A stretch of DNA of 64,000 nt from Mycteria americana (Eukaryota; Chordata; Aves; Ciconiiformes; Ciconiidae). Location of the stretch: NCBI RefSeq assembly GCF_035582795.1, contig NC_134377.1, forward strand, positions 18,810,501-18,874,500, read 5' to 3'. The notes under the pieces are model-generated. The model had not been told where the DNA came from, did not search any database, and saw nothing but the letters and a program-made list of their open reading frames with translations. A program made the position numbers and the translations under genes. Shown here in pieces: positions 1 to 12,300 of the stretch. Position 1 is the first letter of the stretch. Every line of letters starts with the position of its first letter.

Positions 1-99
1 ATCAGCCCCGGGGAGCAACGCATGGCCCCGGGGACCTCCACAGCCTGCTCCGCGGGGGGGACCCGGTTGCACGGAGGCCAGGGGCCGGGGCCAGGCAGG

Positions 100-196
100 C
101 GCGGGAGGGGGGTCCCGCCCGGCCCGCCCCGCTCCGCCCCGCCGCCGGGGGCGGCGGGGCGGAGCGGGGCGGGCCGGGCGGGACCCCCCTCCCGCG
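100..196. repeat. Perfect 47-bp inverted repeat with a 3-nt loop
   Basis: Bases 100-146 are the exact reverse complement of bases 150-196, leaving only GGG at 147-149 as a loop. The arms are almost entirely G and C. They contain GC-box-like cores (CCGCCCC and GGGGCGG), so each arm offers Sp1-type sites in mirrored orientation. The repeat lies about 105 bp upstream of the MMP11 TATA-like box. Because it is symmetric, the two strands show nearly the same spurious reading frame here. It could form a cruciform or a very stable RNA hairpin. A fold-back assembly error is the main alternative. Confidence 0.93.
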
Positions 197-299
197 ATGC
201 CGCCGGCCCGTGTCCCCCCGGCCCGTACAGCCGCGGCTCGGGGAGAACAAAAGGCAGCAGCGGGAGGAGGCGCGGGGAGGAGGGCAGGCGGCCACGGGG

Positions 300-309
300 G
301 GGGATAAAA
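300..309 (+). promoter_or_regulatory. MMP11: TATA-like box of MMP11
   Basis: GGGATAAAAG sits in a GC-rich proximal promoter. A start site 25-30 bp downstream would fall near base 330. That leaves about 35 nt of leader before the ATG at 367, but only about 10 nt before the ATG at 340. This spacing is one reason to prefer the ATG at 367. The assignment rests on motif and position only. Confidence 0.55.
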
Positions 310-366
310 GGCTCAGCGGGGACCCCCCCTCCCCGCCCCATGTCCGATCCCGCTCCGCCGCCCGGC

Positions 367-3300
367 ATGGCCCGTCCGCCGCTGCCCGCCGCCGCCGCCT
401 TGCTGGCCGCCGCCTTACTGCACTGCGCGCCCGCCGCGCCCGCCCGCCGACCTAAGCCGGTGAGTCGGGACCACCCGGTGCCCCCCCCAAAGTCCCAGCC
501 GCCCCTTGCCCCGCGGCTCTCTGGTGCAGCCCCGAGGGGAGCGTCTCCCCGGCAGACCCTCCGCTGAGCGGGATGAGCCGCCCGCCCTCCATCCCCCCCA
601 AGCCGCCCTCGGGATTCCGGCCGGCACGGGCAGCGAGCGATGCGCTGCCGGGAGTCACCGGCCAAGGGACGGCTGCCCCTGCCCCGGCGGTGCCCCCCGC
701 CCGGGCACACCCGCTCCGCGGGTTCCTCTTGGGATGTGCGGGGAGTTTTCCCAGGCGTGCTCCCCTCCGCGGAGCGAGCAAGGGAGAAGCAGGGACCGGG
801 ACAAGGAGGGCTTACGAGAGGACACGGGATCCCCCCTTCCTTTGAAGGCAGCAGAGCACTCGCTGCCTGCTAGTAACACCCCCCGCACGCTGTACTGGCA
901 ACTCTGAGAAGCGTTACGGGGAGACGAGACTAAAGGGATGAATCAAACGCGCGGGCAGGAGGGGAGCAGCAGGGCTCGCTCTTCCTGCACATGCCTGCCA
1001 GATCCCGGCACCTGGGATGGAGCTGCGAGCCGCAGGGTCTGCCGCTGCTAGGGGAGAGCAGCGGCGTGCGAGGGATTCGGGGGACGGGAGAAGACAGAGA
1101 GCTCCTTGTGCTGGGAATGCGTGCGTGCGGAATTGGGTTATTATAAACATGTGCTTTGCCAGTGTGCCATAAAATAATGACAGAGCAAATGCCCAGTAGC
1201 AGCCCAAGGGGATTAGTTCAGGTTCTGTCGATGGTTTTATTATCAGCTCTGTCATCTAAGTACTTTCGAACTTGGCTGCTAAATATGCTGTGGGCTGGGA
1301 CTTGGCACAGAGCAGCCTTGGCCCCCAAAGTGCTTGTATTATTCCAAACAAAATGTCACTGCACTTGGCTCCGCTCTGCCTCTGAGGAAGGTGAGGCCAA
1401 GCACTCGGGCGGTGGCACTCCACCCCAGTTATGACACCGCTCTGCAGATTTCATCCCCATCTGAACGCAGCAGCAAATGGTGGGCCAGGAGGGACCTGTG
1501 TAAAGCTGGGAGACTGCTGGTTCCCGCAGGGATGTTGGCTGGGCTGGCGGGTGTCTCGCACACTGCCATGTGCCTCACGCTCTGCCGTGTGCAAGCTGAG
1601 AAGCTGACGCTCCTGGAAGGACCTGCACAGCCTCTGGTCCTGGTCTTGCTGCCAGCAAGGATCTCTGCGGGATCCCCCGGGGAAGGGAGAGCCAGCCTGG
1701 GTTTCACACCATCTGAACTTGGGTCCAGTCCAGCTGCGACGTGCACTGTTCATCTCCTTCTGCCAGTGCTCACAGCTGCTGACTGACTGGAGAGGTTGCT
1801 GGGGCTCATCTGCCTTGGCCAGTACCCTTGAACGGGGGGAATATACCAAACTGCTGGATGAGCACAGAGCTAATGCAGGGGTTCAGGTCTGTGCAGGCTC
1901 CTGGTCCATCTAATCCACCACCACCCTCCTGAAGAAGATCCCCTCATTTGGCAGTCTGCTGCCCAGTTTCTTCCTCATCCCAGGCTAATGCTCTGCATCG
2001 TGAGTGCTAATACTTTCCTCTTGGCAGGAGTAACTCCAGGTGATGCTCCTACAGGTATGTTTTGTTCAGAAACATCTTGTGCTTGTGTATTTGACCAGCC
2101 ATGTGGAGCTCGGGGTTTCAAATCCATGTATCTCACTCAGTCTTTGCAGAGATGGTGGCTGCATTGGTTTGGGTTTGGAAATGGACAGATGATTTCCCAT
2201 CCTTTCAAATACCAGTTCTCTCATCCCAAATAGCTGCCCTTTTGGGTTCCTTATCTGGTGTCAAGGCTTCTAAAGGTCATTCTGGTGCTTCTGAGGTAAA
2301 GCCAGCATCACAGTGGCTGCTCTCACATACGATGTAAGTAGGTTGACAGCAGTGCACCCCATTCCTCTCCCAGCTGGGGTACGCATGTCAGCACAGATTG
2401 GCTGAAGTGGGATTGCTGGGCTGACAGTGGCCCATGCATGCATTTCTGGCCTCAGCCCTTCTCTGCCCTCTCTTACTAGAGAGCTCTGCCATGCCATCAC
2501 ACGTTCACTTCTCTGGCTGCTTTGAGTCTCTCCGCACAGAGATGTTTCCCTAACAGCAGCTAATTTCCTGTCTGGGCACCTTTTGCCGATGGGTGATGAA
2601 TGAGGAAGGAGCCAAGGGGCTGAGCTGGGAAAAGAGACTCACATTCCTACAAGACACACGATGGCGACTTCCTCAAGCTGGGCCACTAGATGGGGTGGGC
2701 AAGGACCACGCTAGGTGCCATAGGGTGCTGCACCGTGGCTATTTGGTGCTCCAGTAACAAGTCACAACAGCAGCAACTGAGGGGGGAGGGAATCAAGGGC
2801 TCAGATTCATTTTAAAGCCAGGCTACGCAGGGCAAGTTGCACAAGGAGCTGTGTTCTTCATAGCAAACCTTGTAGATCTCCTTCACTTTTATATTAGCAC
2901 CTAAAGAAAGAAAGAGAAAACTGAGAGCAGAATACAGGCTGTGTCTGGTGTCCACTGTAAAACTTGAGAACAAAAGATCTGCAGTCCTCGGGGCAATGCA
3001 CACGCAGACACTGAATTCCTGCATTGCTTTCGCCTCCCCTGGGAAATCAAAGTCAGTCCATTTGCTGGGAAAGTATCTGTGCGGGAAAGTATCTGTGCGT
3101 GGAGGAGTGGTGGGCACCCACCCAGCTGCCAGCATAATCCCTTGGGAGCTGTATCCTGCAGCTCTTGCCCTGAACCCGGCAGGTTTCCCCTGGAAGCACG
3201 GTGCTGCCTTCCCGGCAGCCCAGGAGCCAGGGGAGGCCGCCTACCTCGCTCAGGGCTCAGGCAGCTCCTGCAGGAAGGGTTTGATTTGCACTGTTTGGTT

Positions 3301-6300
3301 TGGCTATTTAAATGCTGCAGTGAGTGTTGGGGTAATTTTAGGCATGTTTATCCTCTGCTCTGGGAGAGACTCAAGACACATGTAAGCAGTTACTCTACAG
3401 TGGGTTTGTTGTGTTTGTGCTTTCACATGGAACACACACACACCCTGCAGTGTGGCAAGACTTGGGGTGTGCAGATGGCAAAGCAGACTGGGGAGGGAGA
3501 AGAGAGCAGAGACGAGAGAAGCACTTTGGGGAGGATCCCCCACTCCAGCTCACGCTGCACTTCACTTGCTTCCCCCATGCATATCCTGCCCTGGCACCAT
3601 AACATGGGGGGCTCAGCAGAGGAAGGGTGCACTGTGTAGGTCTTGTTTAAAAAAGGATCTTCTGTGGAAAAATTGTCCTGCAGAGACTTTTCACACCAGA
3701 GACACTGTCAGGTCTTTCCTACTAATCCCAAATACGCAGACAGGTAAATGAAAGGTTCCTGGATATTCCTATACTGGGGATGGCTCAGCCTGTAACGTGA
3801 ATGGAAGCACTGCTGAGTCTGCACATAGCTGTCCAGCAAAATGAACAGCAGAGCACTTCAGGGGTTCACTGAGGGCCACAGACATATTTGTAGAGGTTCA
3901 CTGAGATCCTGGTGCAGATGAGACCCACAAGGACAGACAAGTGACCAGACCTCCTCCTCTTAGTGGGATTTGGGCAGGAGAGAGACATCATCATCTCACA
4001 AAAGTGGCTCTGTGAAAATTAGCAGAGGGGGAAAAACCCCCAGACACTTCCAGGAGATTGGGCAGGGGGACAGTGCTTGTCTTGTGGGTTTAGAGATTCT
4101 AGCCTGCACATCTGAGCAGCATACACTCCCTGAGGATAGAACATCCCCCCATAGCTCTGGAGAGGGCTGCACTGTGCCAGGTGGCCGTACCTAGTGGGAG
4201 ATGTTGTCCTTGGGCTGAGCACTGATAGCTCATTGCTCACCTTAGCTTGGATGTAATTGCACAATGGACAAAACATCTCAACCCCCTTCCTCCTCTGCCT
4301 GGCGTGTGCTGCATCCTAGAGCAGTTTCTTGGTTTCAAGGGGATTTCTAGGTCATCAGATTAAGGGCTTTTGAAACCTTTTGCTATCGCGGCGTCCTGGG
4401 GCTTGTTTGCTTTGTGAGTACTCCTGTTTCTGGCAAACTGTTGCTTGGGTGACACCAGCAGCTTGTGGTGTGGTTGATGGACTAGACTCGCAAACTGTCA
4501 CGTAATTAAAGTGTCTGATAATAAAAATAGTCCTGCAGTGTTTATTCATTTTCTTTCTCTGTTACATCAGAGCCTGGGTCTTCTCATTCTGTCTGTGGGC
4601 ATAAACATTTGCAGTCCATAATGTTTCATGTTCCACGTTGCTTAGGAAAAATAAACATTTTCCTGTTTTCATTGCCAACAACAACTACCACCAAATAATC
4701 CGGAAACAAACTGTCAGGCCCCAGGAGGTAATGCTTGATGGTGCCACGGAGTATGGGAAGTGAGCGGAGAGGAACCTCCAAGTGTGTATGCACGGCCAGG
4801 CACTGTGGCACCTCCCGTTTGGCCTCATTTGGCCAAAGTTTGGCCTCGGCCTTTGCGTTCCCTCTGGCACTGTCTGCAGTGGGACCAGGCTGCAGCCCAG
4901 TATGAAAGAGCCATTCCTGTAGCAGAAGTATTTTGTGTAAGCAAAGAATTCATAGTTAGAGGGGTTGGGAGACTCTGCCTTGCGCTGGGGGAGGTAGGAT
5001 CAATAAATCTGGTGGCTTTGCCTAGGCATTGTTTCCACTGAGTTTCCATTGTTTCCACTAAGAGTGCCTCGACCAGGAGCATGCTTAGCTCAGGGGCTGA
5101 CCAGACCACAAGCATAATCTGTTTCTGCCATGAAATTTTGGCTGCAGCATTAGCACCTTCTGAGGTCAGTCAGCTTCTGGGACACAACCTGACCAGAGTG
5201 GAGCTGGCTTTTAGTTTTACCACTAACCATCAGCTGTAGCTGCACTTTCAAATCCAACCCCTGCAAATCCATGCTGGGCTGAGAGGCAGGCTGGCCAAAA
5301 AAGCCGGCAATGGTACTCTGTGCATCAGGACAACAGTGCTGAGCTCAGGCAGGAACATTGCTGAAGCCTGTTAAGGGGGTGCAGAGCCCCTGGGGGCACA
5401 GAAAGGGGGTGAGAGAACTGTCTTACATGAGAACTGCAGGAGAAAGCATCTCTGCTCTCCTTCCCCACACATTCAACTAAGGGCAGGAGTGCTCCGAGGT
5501 GCAGGCTCATAGGTGGGAGGAGGATAATGCTACTAGCCAAAGAGGCAGCAAACACCAGGGCCTCGCCAAACACTCTGAGTAACAGAAGGAGAAAGCAGGG
5601 ACAAATGGAAAAGCAGCAGCAGAAGGGACAGGGAGGTGGGGAGAAAACCCATGAGCTCATCCCCTAGCAGAAGAGGAAACAGCCCCCAATGACAGGGGAA
5701 GTATCCAAGACTGATGGGATTCGCGTTGTAACTTGTCCAGTCACTCCTGTCTGGTGGTGGGCGGGGGGGGTCTCTTTTCATGTCTGTGCTGCAGGAGCAG
5801 ACAGGAGCCCAGGTAATTAGGTATATGACAGAGGAGACAAGTTTAAGTTCAGGGCAGGCAGCAGAGGATGGATGCAGGAAGAGTAGAACAGTGGGTTTTT
5901 CAGTACCATGCACTGGCCTCACTCCTGAGGTTTTTTTATACACAGCGTTGCTCATACTCCACTGTAGCTGTGCTGCTCCGGCTGCTTCTCCTCCCGGGAG
6001 AATCTGGAGGGCAAGTGCTGCCCAACATAATGAGGTTAAAGATGCTCCCGGCTCCTCGGGACGGCTGGGACACTTCCTGGGAAGCTTGGCTGCTGTTCAT
6101 CCAGCGCCAGCAGACCCAGAAGTGATGGCTGTTGTATCGCAGCACTTGAGGGCTGATAAAGCTGCGAGGAACCAAGTGGGCAGTCTGTACCTCCGCTGCG
6201 GTTTCTGCTCTCCCATGGGATCTGTCCTTTCCTTCCGGTTCACTCTCAGCCTTTCAGTCATGAGGCTGCTAGGAAGAGACACTTTTTTTGCAAGGAGCTG

Positions 6301-9300
6301 TGGCCAGTCTGCAGCACAGCCTTCTTTGTGTATAGCTTTGCTCCTCTGCTGTCCTCACTGCCCTCGGCCCTTGGTTTCAGGCCTGGCAGCCTATCTGTGC
6401 TCGTATTGTGCAGACATTTTGCTGCTCAGTCTTTATTGCAAAGCCCTGGCCTCTTCCCATGGCTAAAAGCTGCCTGTTCCCATGCACAGCGGTCACCCCA
6501 ACTGCGGGTTATACTGGGAAGGGCAGCGCAAGTGGCTGCCCACAGCCTTAGCCAGAGGCTCAGATCCGGCTCTGCGCTTGGCTGGTCTGAACGCCTGCCC
6601 TGGGTTGCAGGGACTTTGCTTTTGGTCTTTTGTAATCCTTTCCCCTCCAGTAGTGGGATGGGAGGAGTGGGGATGCCTTGATAGTTACCCAGCAGCCAGT
6701 GCCCTCCTCATCCTCTCTTCACAGTTTTGTACTAGCTTCAGCAGCAGCGCAGCCCTAAGGAAACCCCTAAGCTTACACTTGGGGCATTATACCACAGCTC
6801 GGGAGAACAAAGCAGGATCTCCCCAAGAGAGGGTGGCTTCAGCGCTGGGTGGGAAGGATGCAACCTTAAGCGAGAGGATATGTTATCTAAGCCTTGAGAA
6901 GTGCCTGCAGCGAGGTGCGTCCAGCCAAGGAGACTGAAATCTCCAGCGTGATGTGTCTCCTGAGCATTGTTTGGCAAGTAGTTTCTAACCATCACATTTC
7001 CCCTTGCTGGCTGCGCCTGCAGTGGCATTTTCCAGCCCTTTCCTGCCATGATGCTAATGTCGGTGCAGTGACGACAGGGAGAGACTCACTGTTTGTCTAG
7101 GGGCACGGCGAGCACACGGGGCAGCAGGGCAGGTCTCACCTCCTGCCTCCACCCAGAGGTGTTCGCAGGCCATGCTGTGTCCCCTCTCAGGGCCACGCTG
7201 TGTCCCCTCCCAGGGCCTGGTCTCTGCAGAGGGCGGGCAGGGAGGCAGGCAGGAGCCTAAGGCAAGGTGGGGTTTGGATGGCTGGAAGCTGGGATTCATG
7301 CCAGTGGCCTTGAGTTAACCAAAGGGGAGAGAGGAAACCTACCTCTGGTCTGCCCCTGAACATGGGATCCCTCAGGGCTCCTCTGCCCCTGCTTGGAGGA
7401 GAGTGACAATCTCCAGTTTATGCCACTGCTCCCAGCCAGGAAGGCCACAGCTGGCCTTCCTGGGAGACCAGGGGGATGGGCTTAGCATAGCCAAGACAAA
7501 AAAATAGGAATAAGCCCATCTGGGTTAGCCTCAGCCTGCTCACCTACCTGGGCAACTCCTGAGGGCTTCCCAGAGCTCCCAGTTCCACAGCGAGGGCTCT
7601 CCCCAGGGTCCATCTCCACACCTCCCCATGTGCCTCGATGCGGCTGTCCTGCACCTCCAGGTCCTGGGAAACCAGACACATTAATCACCCCATGTCCTCG
7701 GGCAGCAGGACGTACCTCCGGTGGCAGTGGGGGCTCTTGAGCGCACGCAGGAGCAAGGAGCCAAGCGGCCCTCCAGGCTGGGCTTTGGTGACACAGCTGC
7801 CATTATGTGCTTGGCAGAGGGTCTCATCGGAGCTGGGCGCAAGATGTTGGCCAGGACATGAACCTTACCAGCTCCTCCTGCCAGCTGGCCTTCGCAGGTG
7901 ATAGCTGCCAGCCCAGGCAGGGTGCCAGGCAGCTCTTAGAGAGCTCCTCTTAGAGAGACAGGTACCTCTGACCTGGCAGGGCTCCATCATTCAGCAGGAG
8001 CAGCCCAGTGCAGACTTCCCTGGGACAGGCCAGCCCATGCACCCTCCTCCCACCAAGGCGCTGGATGGGTTCTCAGTGCCACGGCTGGTGGCTTGGGTAG
8101 GCTTTGCTGTTCAGGACGTAAAATGGCTTTCTCTCTTTGCACATGTTGATGTTGCGGTTCCCGTGGTGTGTGAAAGTGCACTGGGACACCAGGAGTGGGT
8201 CAATGGTTTCTAAGGCAAAGGCTGGCAGATGTCAAGCCACCAAGAGTGTCTGTCTGTCTGGGGAGGACAAGCCACCAGGCAGGAGTGGTGACAGACACAC
8301 GAAGAGCCGAACACCTAAACTGCACCTTGTGTGACCTCCCAGGCTCCTGTGTCCATCCGTGCATTGCTCAGAGGCACGGGGCCATTACAGAGTTGGGAGC
8401 TTGGTAGCAGAATTAAAGCCAAGTGCTTCACACTTCATTCCAGCCCGCATGAATGGGCTCATTGTAGGGAACAGAGCGGCGGCAGCATGCGGATTACATG
8501 GCATCATGGCAGCCCTGGCACCATGCCCGCCTGACCTTCGTGTCCCTGGCAGGGTAGCCAGGAGAGCTGGCCTGGAGAAAGGCAGCTCTTTGCAGGGGAA
8601 GGAAGGGGACCTCTAAACCCCAGATCTTCACTCTGGAGCCCTGCCTGTCTGCGTAGAGGTTCGTCACTGCTGCATCTCAGCTCCTCCTGCTGCTCAAACA
8701 CCTTTAAATTTGCCTGCACAGAATCAGGCAAAAAATTCTGCGTTTGGACCTCTGGCTTGTGCAGCATGGTGAGGCAGGGACAAAGTGCCTCTCACCCCAC
8801 ATGCCTCACAGCAGGCTAGGGATTACACTTGGGTCATGTTTCATGGTGGCCCCATAGTCCTGCTGTCAGGTGGGAAACCAATGGTAGTTAGCTAATTAGC
8901 ACTAATTAATGTTACCAAGAGGAACTGCGCTTTTCCAACTAAGTGTGGGAGGACCCAGGTGATCTTATTGCCAAGAAGAGTCACAGGAGCAGTGAGGCAA
9001 AGGGGTATGCTCCTGTCCATCCCTTTGCAGAATTGGTGATGTCAGGCAGTGATAGGGGCTGCAGGGACGGTCATTGCTGCTCTCTGCCCTGTGGGCTGGA
9101 CTCTTAAGTCACCCCCCAGATCCATGTGTCCTGCTCTCCAGCTTGCACTATCCCCCAGCCATGCTGAGAGCCTGCTCATCGCACCAGGACAGCAAGGGGA
9201 CACCATGGGAGTGACAACGGGGAGCAAAACTGTACTGGGGACTAAAGGCTTCCTCCCATTAATATCACCTCTACCCAGGGCCAGGAGGGAATAAAGGATG

Positions 9301-12300
9301 TGGGGCAAAGGGGGATAATTTACTCCCTAGTGATTTGCTTCATTCTTGAAGGGTCTGGTTCTCATCCACAGTTTGCAAAAGCATTTCCTGCCGGCCAGTT
9401 GCCAAGGAAAAATGGACCAAAAATAGCCCAGTGCTTAGGAGGTGCCATGGCATGACACAGTGCCTCCCAGGTGTGACCCAGCCTGGCAGCAGCAGAGCCC
9501 AGGGAACGGAGGATGTTTGTGGGGAGCAGTTTGTGCCGGAGCAGTGGGGGAACAGCCCCAGGCAGAGGTGGAACTCACTGCTGCAGGGCTGCTATGGGGA
9601 GTCATCCACCACTCTGCATCAGGACCTCTCTTCCCAGACACTGAAGTCATGGCTTTGCTTTTCCCTTTTAGGACATGTCTCGAAAGCATCACACCTGGAA
9701 GGAGCGGAGTCCTTGGCTGTCTTCCTTGGTGAACGCTGTGGGGACCGGCATGCCCGCCAAGGGCTTCCCCATGGGTGCGGATGAGCAGGTGGCACGCTGG
9801 AACCCGCCCCGGTGCGGTGTACCGGACCTCCCGGCATTGCTGGATGGCCAGAACGGGCGGAACCGGCAGAAGCGGTTCGTCCTCTCTGGCGGACGCTGGG
9901 ACAAGACTGATCTCACCTACAAGTAAGAGAGGCCCGGAATGGGAGTCAGGCTGGTTTGCTTCTCCCTCCCCAAACCTCTCAGTCCAATGTTCCCTGGAGC
10001 ATGGCATGCTGTGATGTGATCATAAAAGCTGAAGGGCAGCCCTAAAACTGGGTACGGCTAGCTGGGGGGCAGGGGAGCCACATGCTGAAGGAGGTGCAGG
10101 GTCATGCCCAGCACCTCCACATCCCCTCATGCACACGCTGCCATAAACACAGCTGCCCACCCACCCCTGCCCAAACACATTCTGCACAGCTGATGCATCA
10201 CCACTCGGTCCGTCCCGCATCAACACCCCCATGTGCATACATTCATTTCCCTACATCAAACCCCTGACACATGCTGAGCCAAGCCTCTACCACCGCCCCT
10301 CCTGCTGTGCCTTTGCTCCCCCCAGCCACACCGCTGTGGGCTCACTTCACAGTTTATTTTAAAAAGACCTTTTTATGCAGCTGTTATTGATGTTCCCATA
10401 AACATGACTTCAGTGTAAAGTTTTGCCCAAGTCACCCCACATGTTCTCAGTTGTGAATCTGCTCAACAGGCTCGAGGGAGGGTTGTGCTGCCTCCCCAGT
10501 TGCCCACAGGGGCATGAGTGGAGAGGTGAGCACACTCGTATGGACTTTGACAGCATGTAAATCATCTTTTGTTTAATTAAGTGCAGGAGACAGTTCCTCA
10601 TAGTGTTAGGAGGTGATAGATAACAGAAAGGCTTCTTCCTTTTTTTCTTTGGTCAACAGTGTTAAAGAAACACAGCACAGATGAACACACACCAACACTG
10701 TTAATGGAAGGGAACGAAAGCTCCCTCTGTGGCAGACCTTACAGTCTGGTTGTTATAGGAGGGCAGAAGAGGCAGCAGCTGCGCTGAGCGAGCCCAGGTT
10801 TCCAGGGGCAAAAAATACAGAGACTGAGGAGGACAAATCACATCACACCACTCCCAGGCACCTCTGTGGGGCTGGACTCATGGGGGACAGACCTGGGAAA
10901 TGCTGCATCACTTCACCCCAGAAAAACACAGATCTGCAAAGCTCTCCAGTGAGCTCACCTCTGGGCCCACCAGCCAGAGGGTTTCAACACTGATGGGATT
11001 TATCTGCTGCACATGTTGCTTGGAAGAGGGTGCCGGAGCAGTGCTTGTATGGACTGGAGATGTTCCGGTGCTGAGAGAGAGTGGCAGCCCTAGTAACATT
11101 GATCCTACAGCTAGTGTCTTCATGACAGCAGTGTCCATGGGACAGCAGCTGATGCCCTCCTCATCCGGTGTCTGTTGCTTTTCAGAATTATCAGGTTCCC
11201 ATGGCAACTTGTAAAAGCTAAAGTGAGAAGGACCATTGAGGAAGCTTTGAAAGTCTGGAGTGACGTGACCCCACTGACCTTCACCGAGGTGCAGGAGGGC
11301 CGGGCTGACATCGTCATTGATTTCACAAGGTGAGCACAGTGGGAAGCAGCACCCTCCTCCCAGACAGAGCAGCAGCCTTGCAGGCAAGACCCCAAGCCTC
11401 TAACCAGAGCAGAGAGCTGCCAGCACACAACTTAAGCACTTCAGTGGAGGCTCACATTTCTGCTTTCAGACACTGGGATTTTTTTGGTGTTGGGTTTTTT
11501 TTTTGTCAGTTGTGGGCTGCTTGGTGTAAGTGCAGCTGTTCTGTGCTGGCTGTGCACAGTACCATTACTGATAATTCATTAATTTTCCTGGTACATTTAC
11601 GTTTCTCTACCCACAGGCTGTTTTCCTAAGCATTTGTTTTGACTTTCCGTCTTCGGGTCCTCCATCCTGTCCCTCGACTGAACGACGTAACTGTCTACCC
11701 AAAGACAAATATAGTTTCTTGGTTAAATGAATCTTGGCTCCCGGCCTGAAATTCACTTTTGGCAAAATACGCACAGCGGCAAAGACTTCCCTCTGCTCTG
11801 TGTTTGCACAAAACTAATAAAGGCAGTGGAGACCGTCCAAGCAGTGATGCGATGTGCATGCTGTGTATTTGCCTGTGCCTCCCTCAGCTCTCTAAAGTGG
11901 CCATATCTCTCATGGGTTTCCTTCACTAGTCAACAGTGGGCTTGGCTTGAGTGAGGACCTGAGGGTTTGGCTGGGTTTGCTGCCGGCTGCCCCTCTGCAT
12001 CCCCCCTGCCGCTCAGCTATGTCAACGTAATCTTGGCTCAAGAGGTCACCTCCTTAATTCTTTAGGCTCCATGGTCAGCTCTGGGCTGGAAGCTGAACAG
12101 GGGGAGGAGAGAAACATCCCTGAGAAAACATATGAACTCCCCAGGGCTTGGTGTGACCAAGCTCTGCTTCCTCAGTGCCTCAATGCAGAACGGAGTTTAT
12201 GGCAATCCGAAGGGCTCAAAACAGTCAATCCAGACTGGTGGGATGAACTTGGGATGGGAGTGAGAGCTGCTGTCCCCTTGCAGTGGCTCCCCACCTTTGG

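Larger units (their letters stand above)
460..9671 (+). other. MMP11: MMP11 intron 1 (9.2 kb)
   Basis: The donor GTGAGT follows CCG at 457-459, and the acceptor is at 9670-9671. The first 500 bases continue the CpG-rich promoter region. The rest is ordinary mixed-composition sequence with no recognisable coding exon. Short tandem duplications occur at 3067-3098 (a perfect 16-bp unit, twice) and 7170-7215 (a 23-bp unit, twice, with two mismatches). A 228-codon open frame at 5780-6466 resembles no family I recognise and is probably chance. Confidence 0.85.

Noticed and set aside
22-567. 181-codon open frame over the MMP11 promoter
   Set aside because: Its upstream half is the GC-rich inverted repeat and promoter. 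Only the part from 340 or 367 to 459 is real MMP11 coding sequence.
5780-6466. 228-codon plus-strand frame in MMP11 intron 1
   Set aside because: No domain, no splice support and intron-like composition. Probably a chance open frame.
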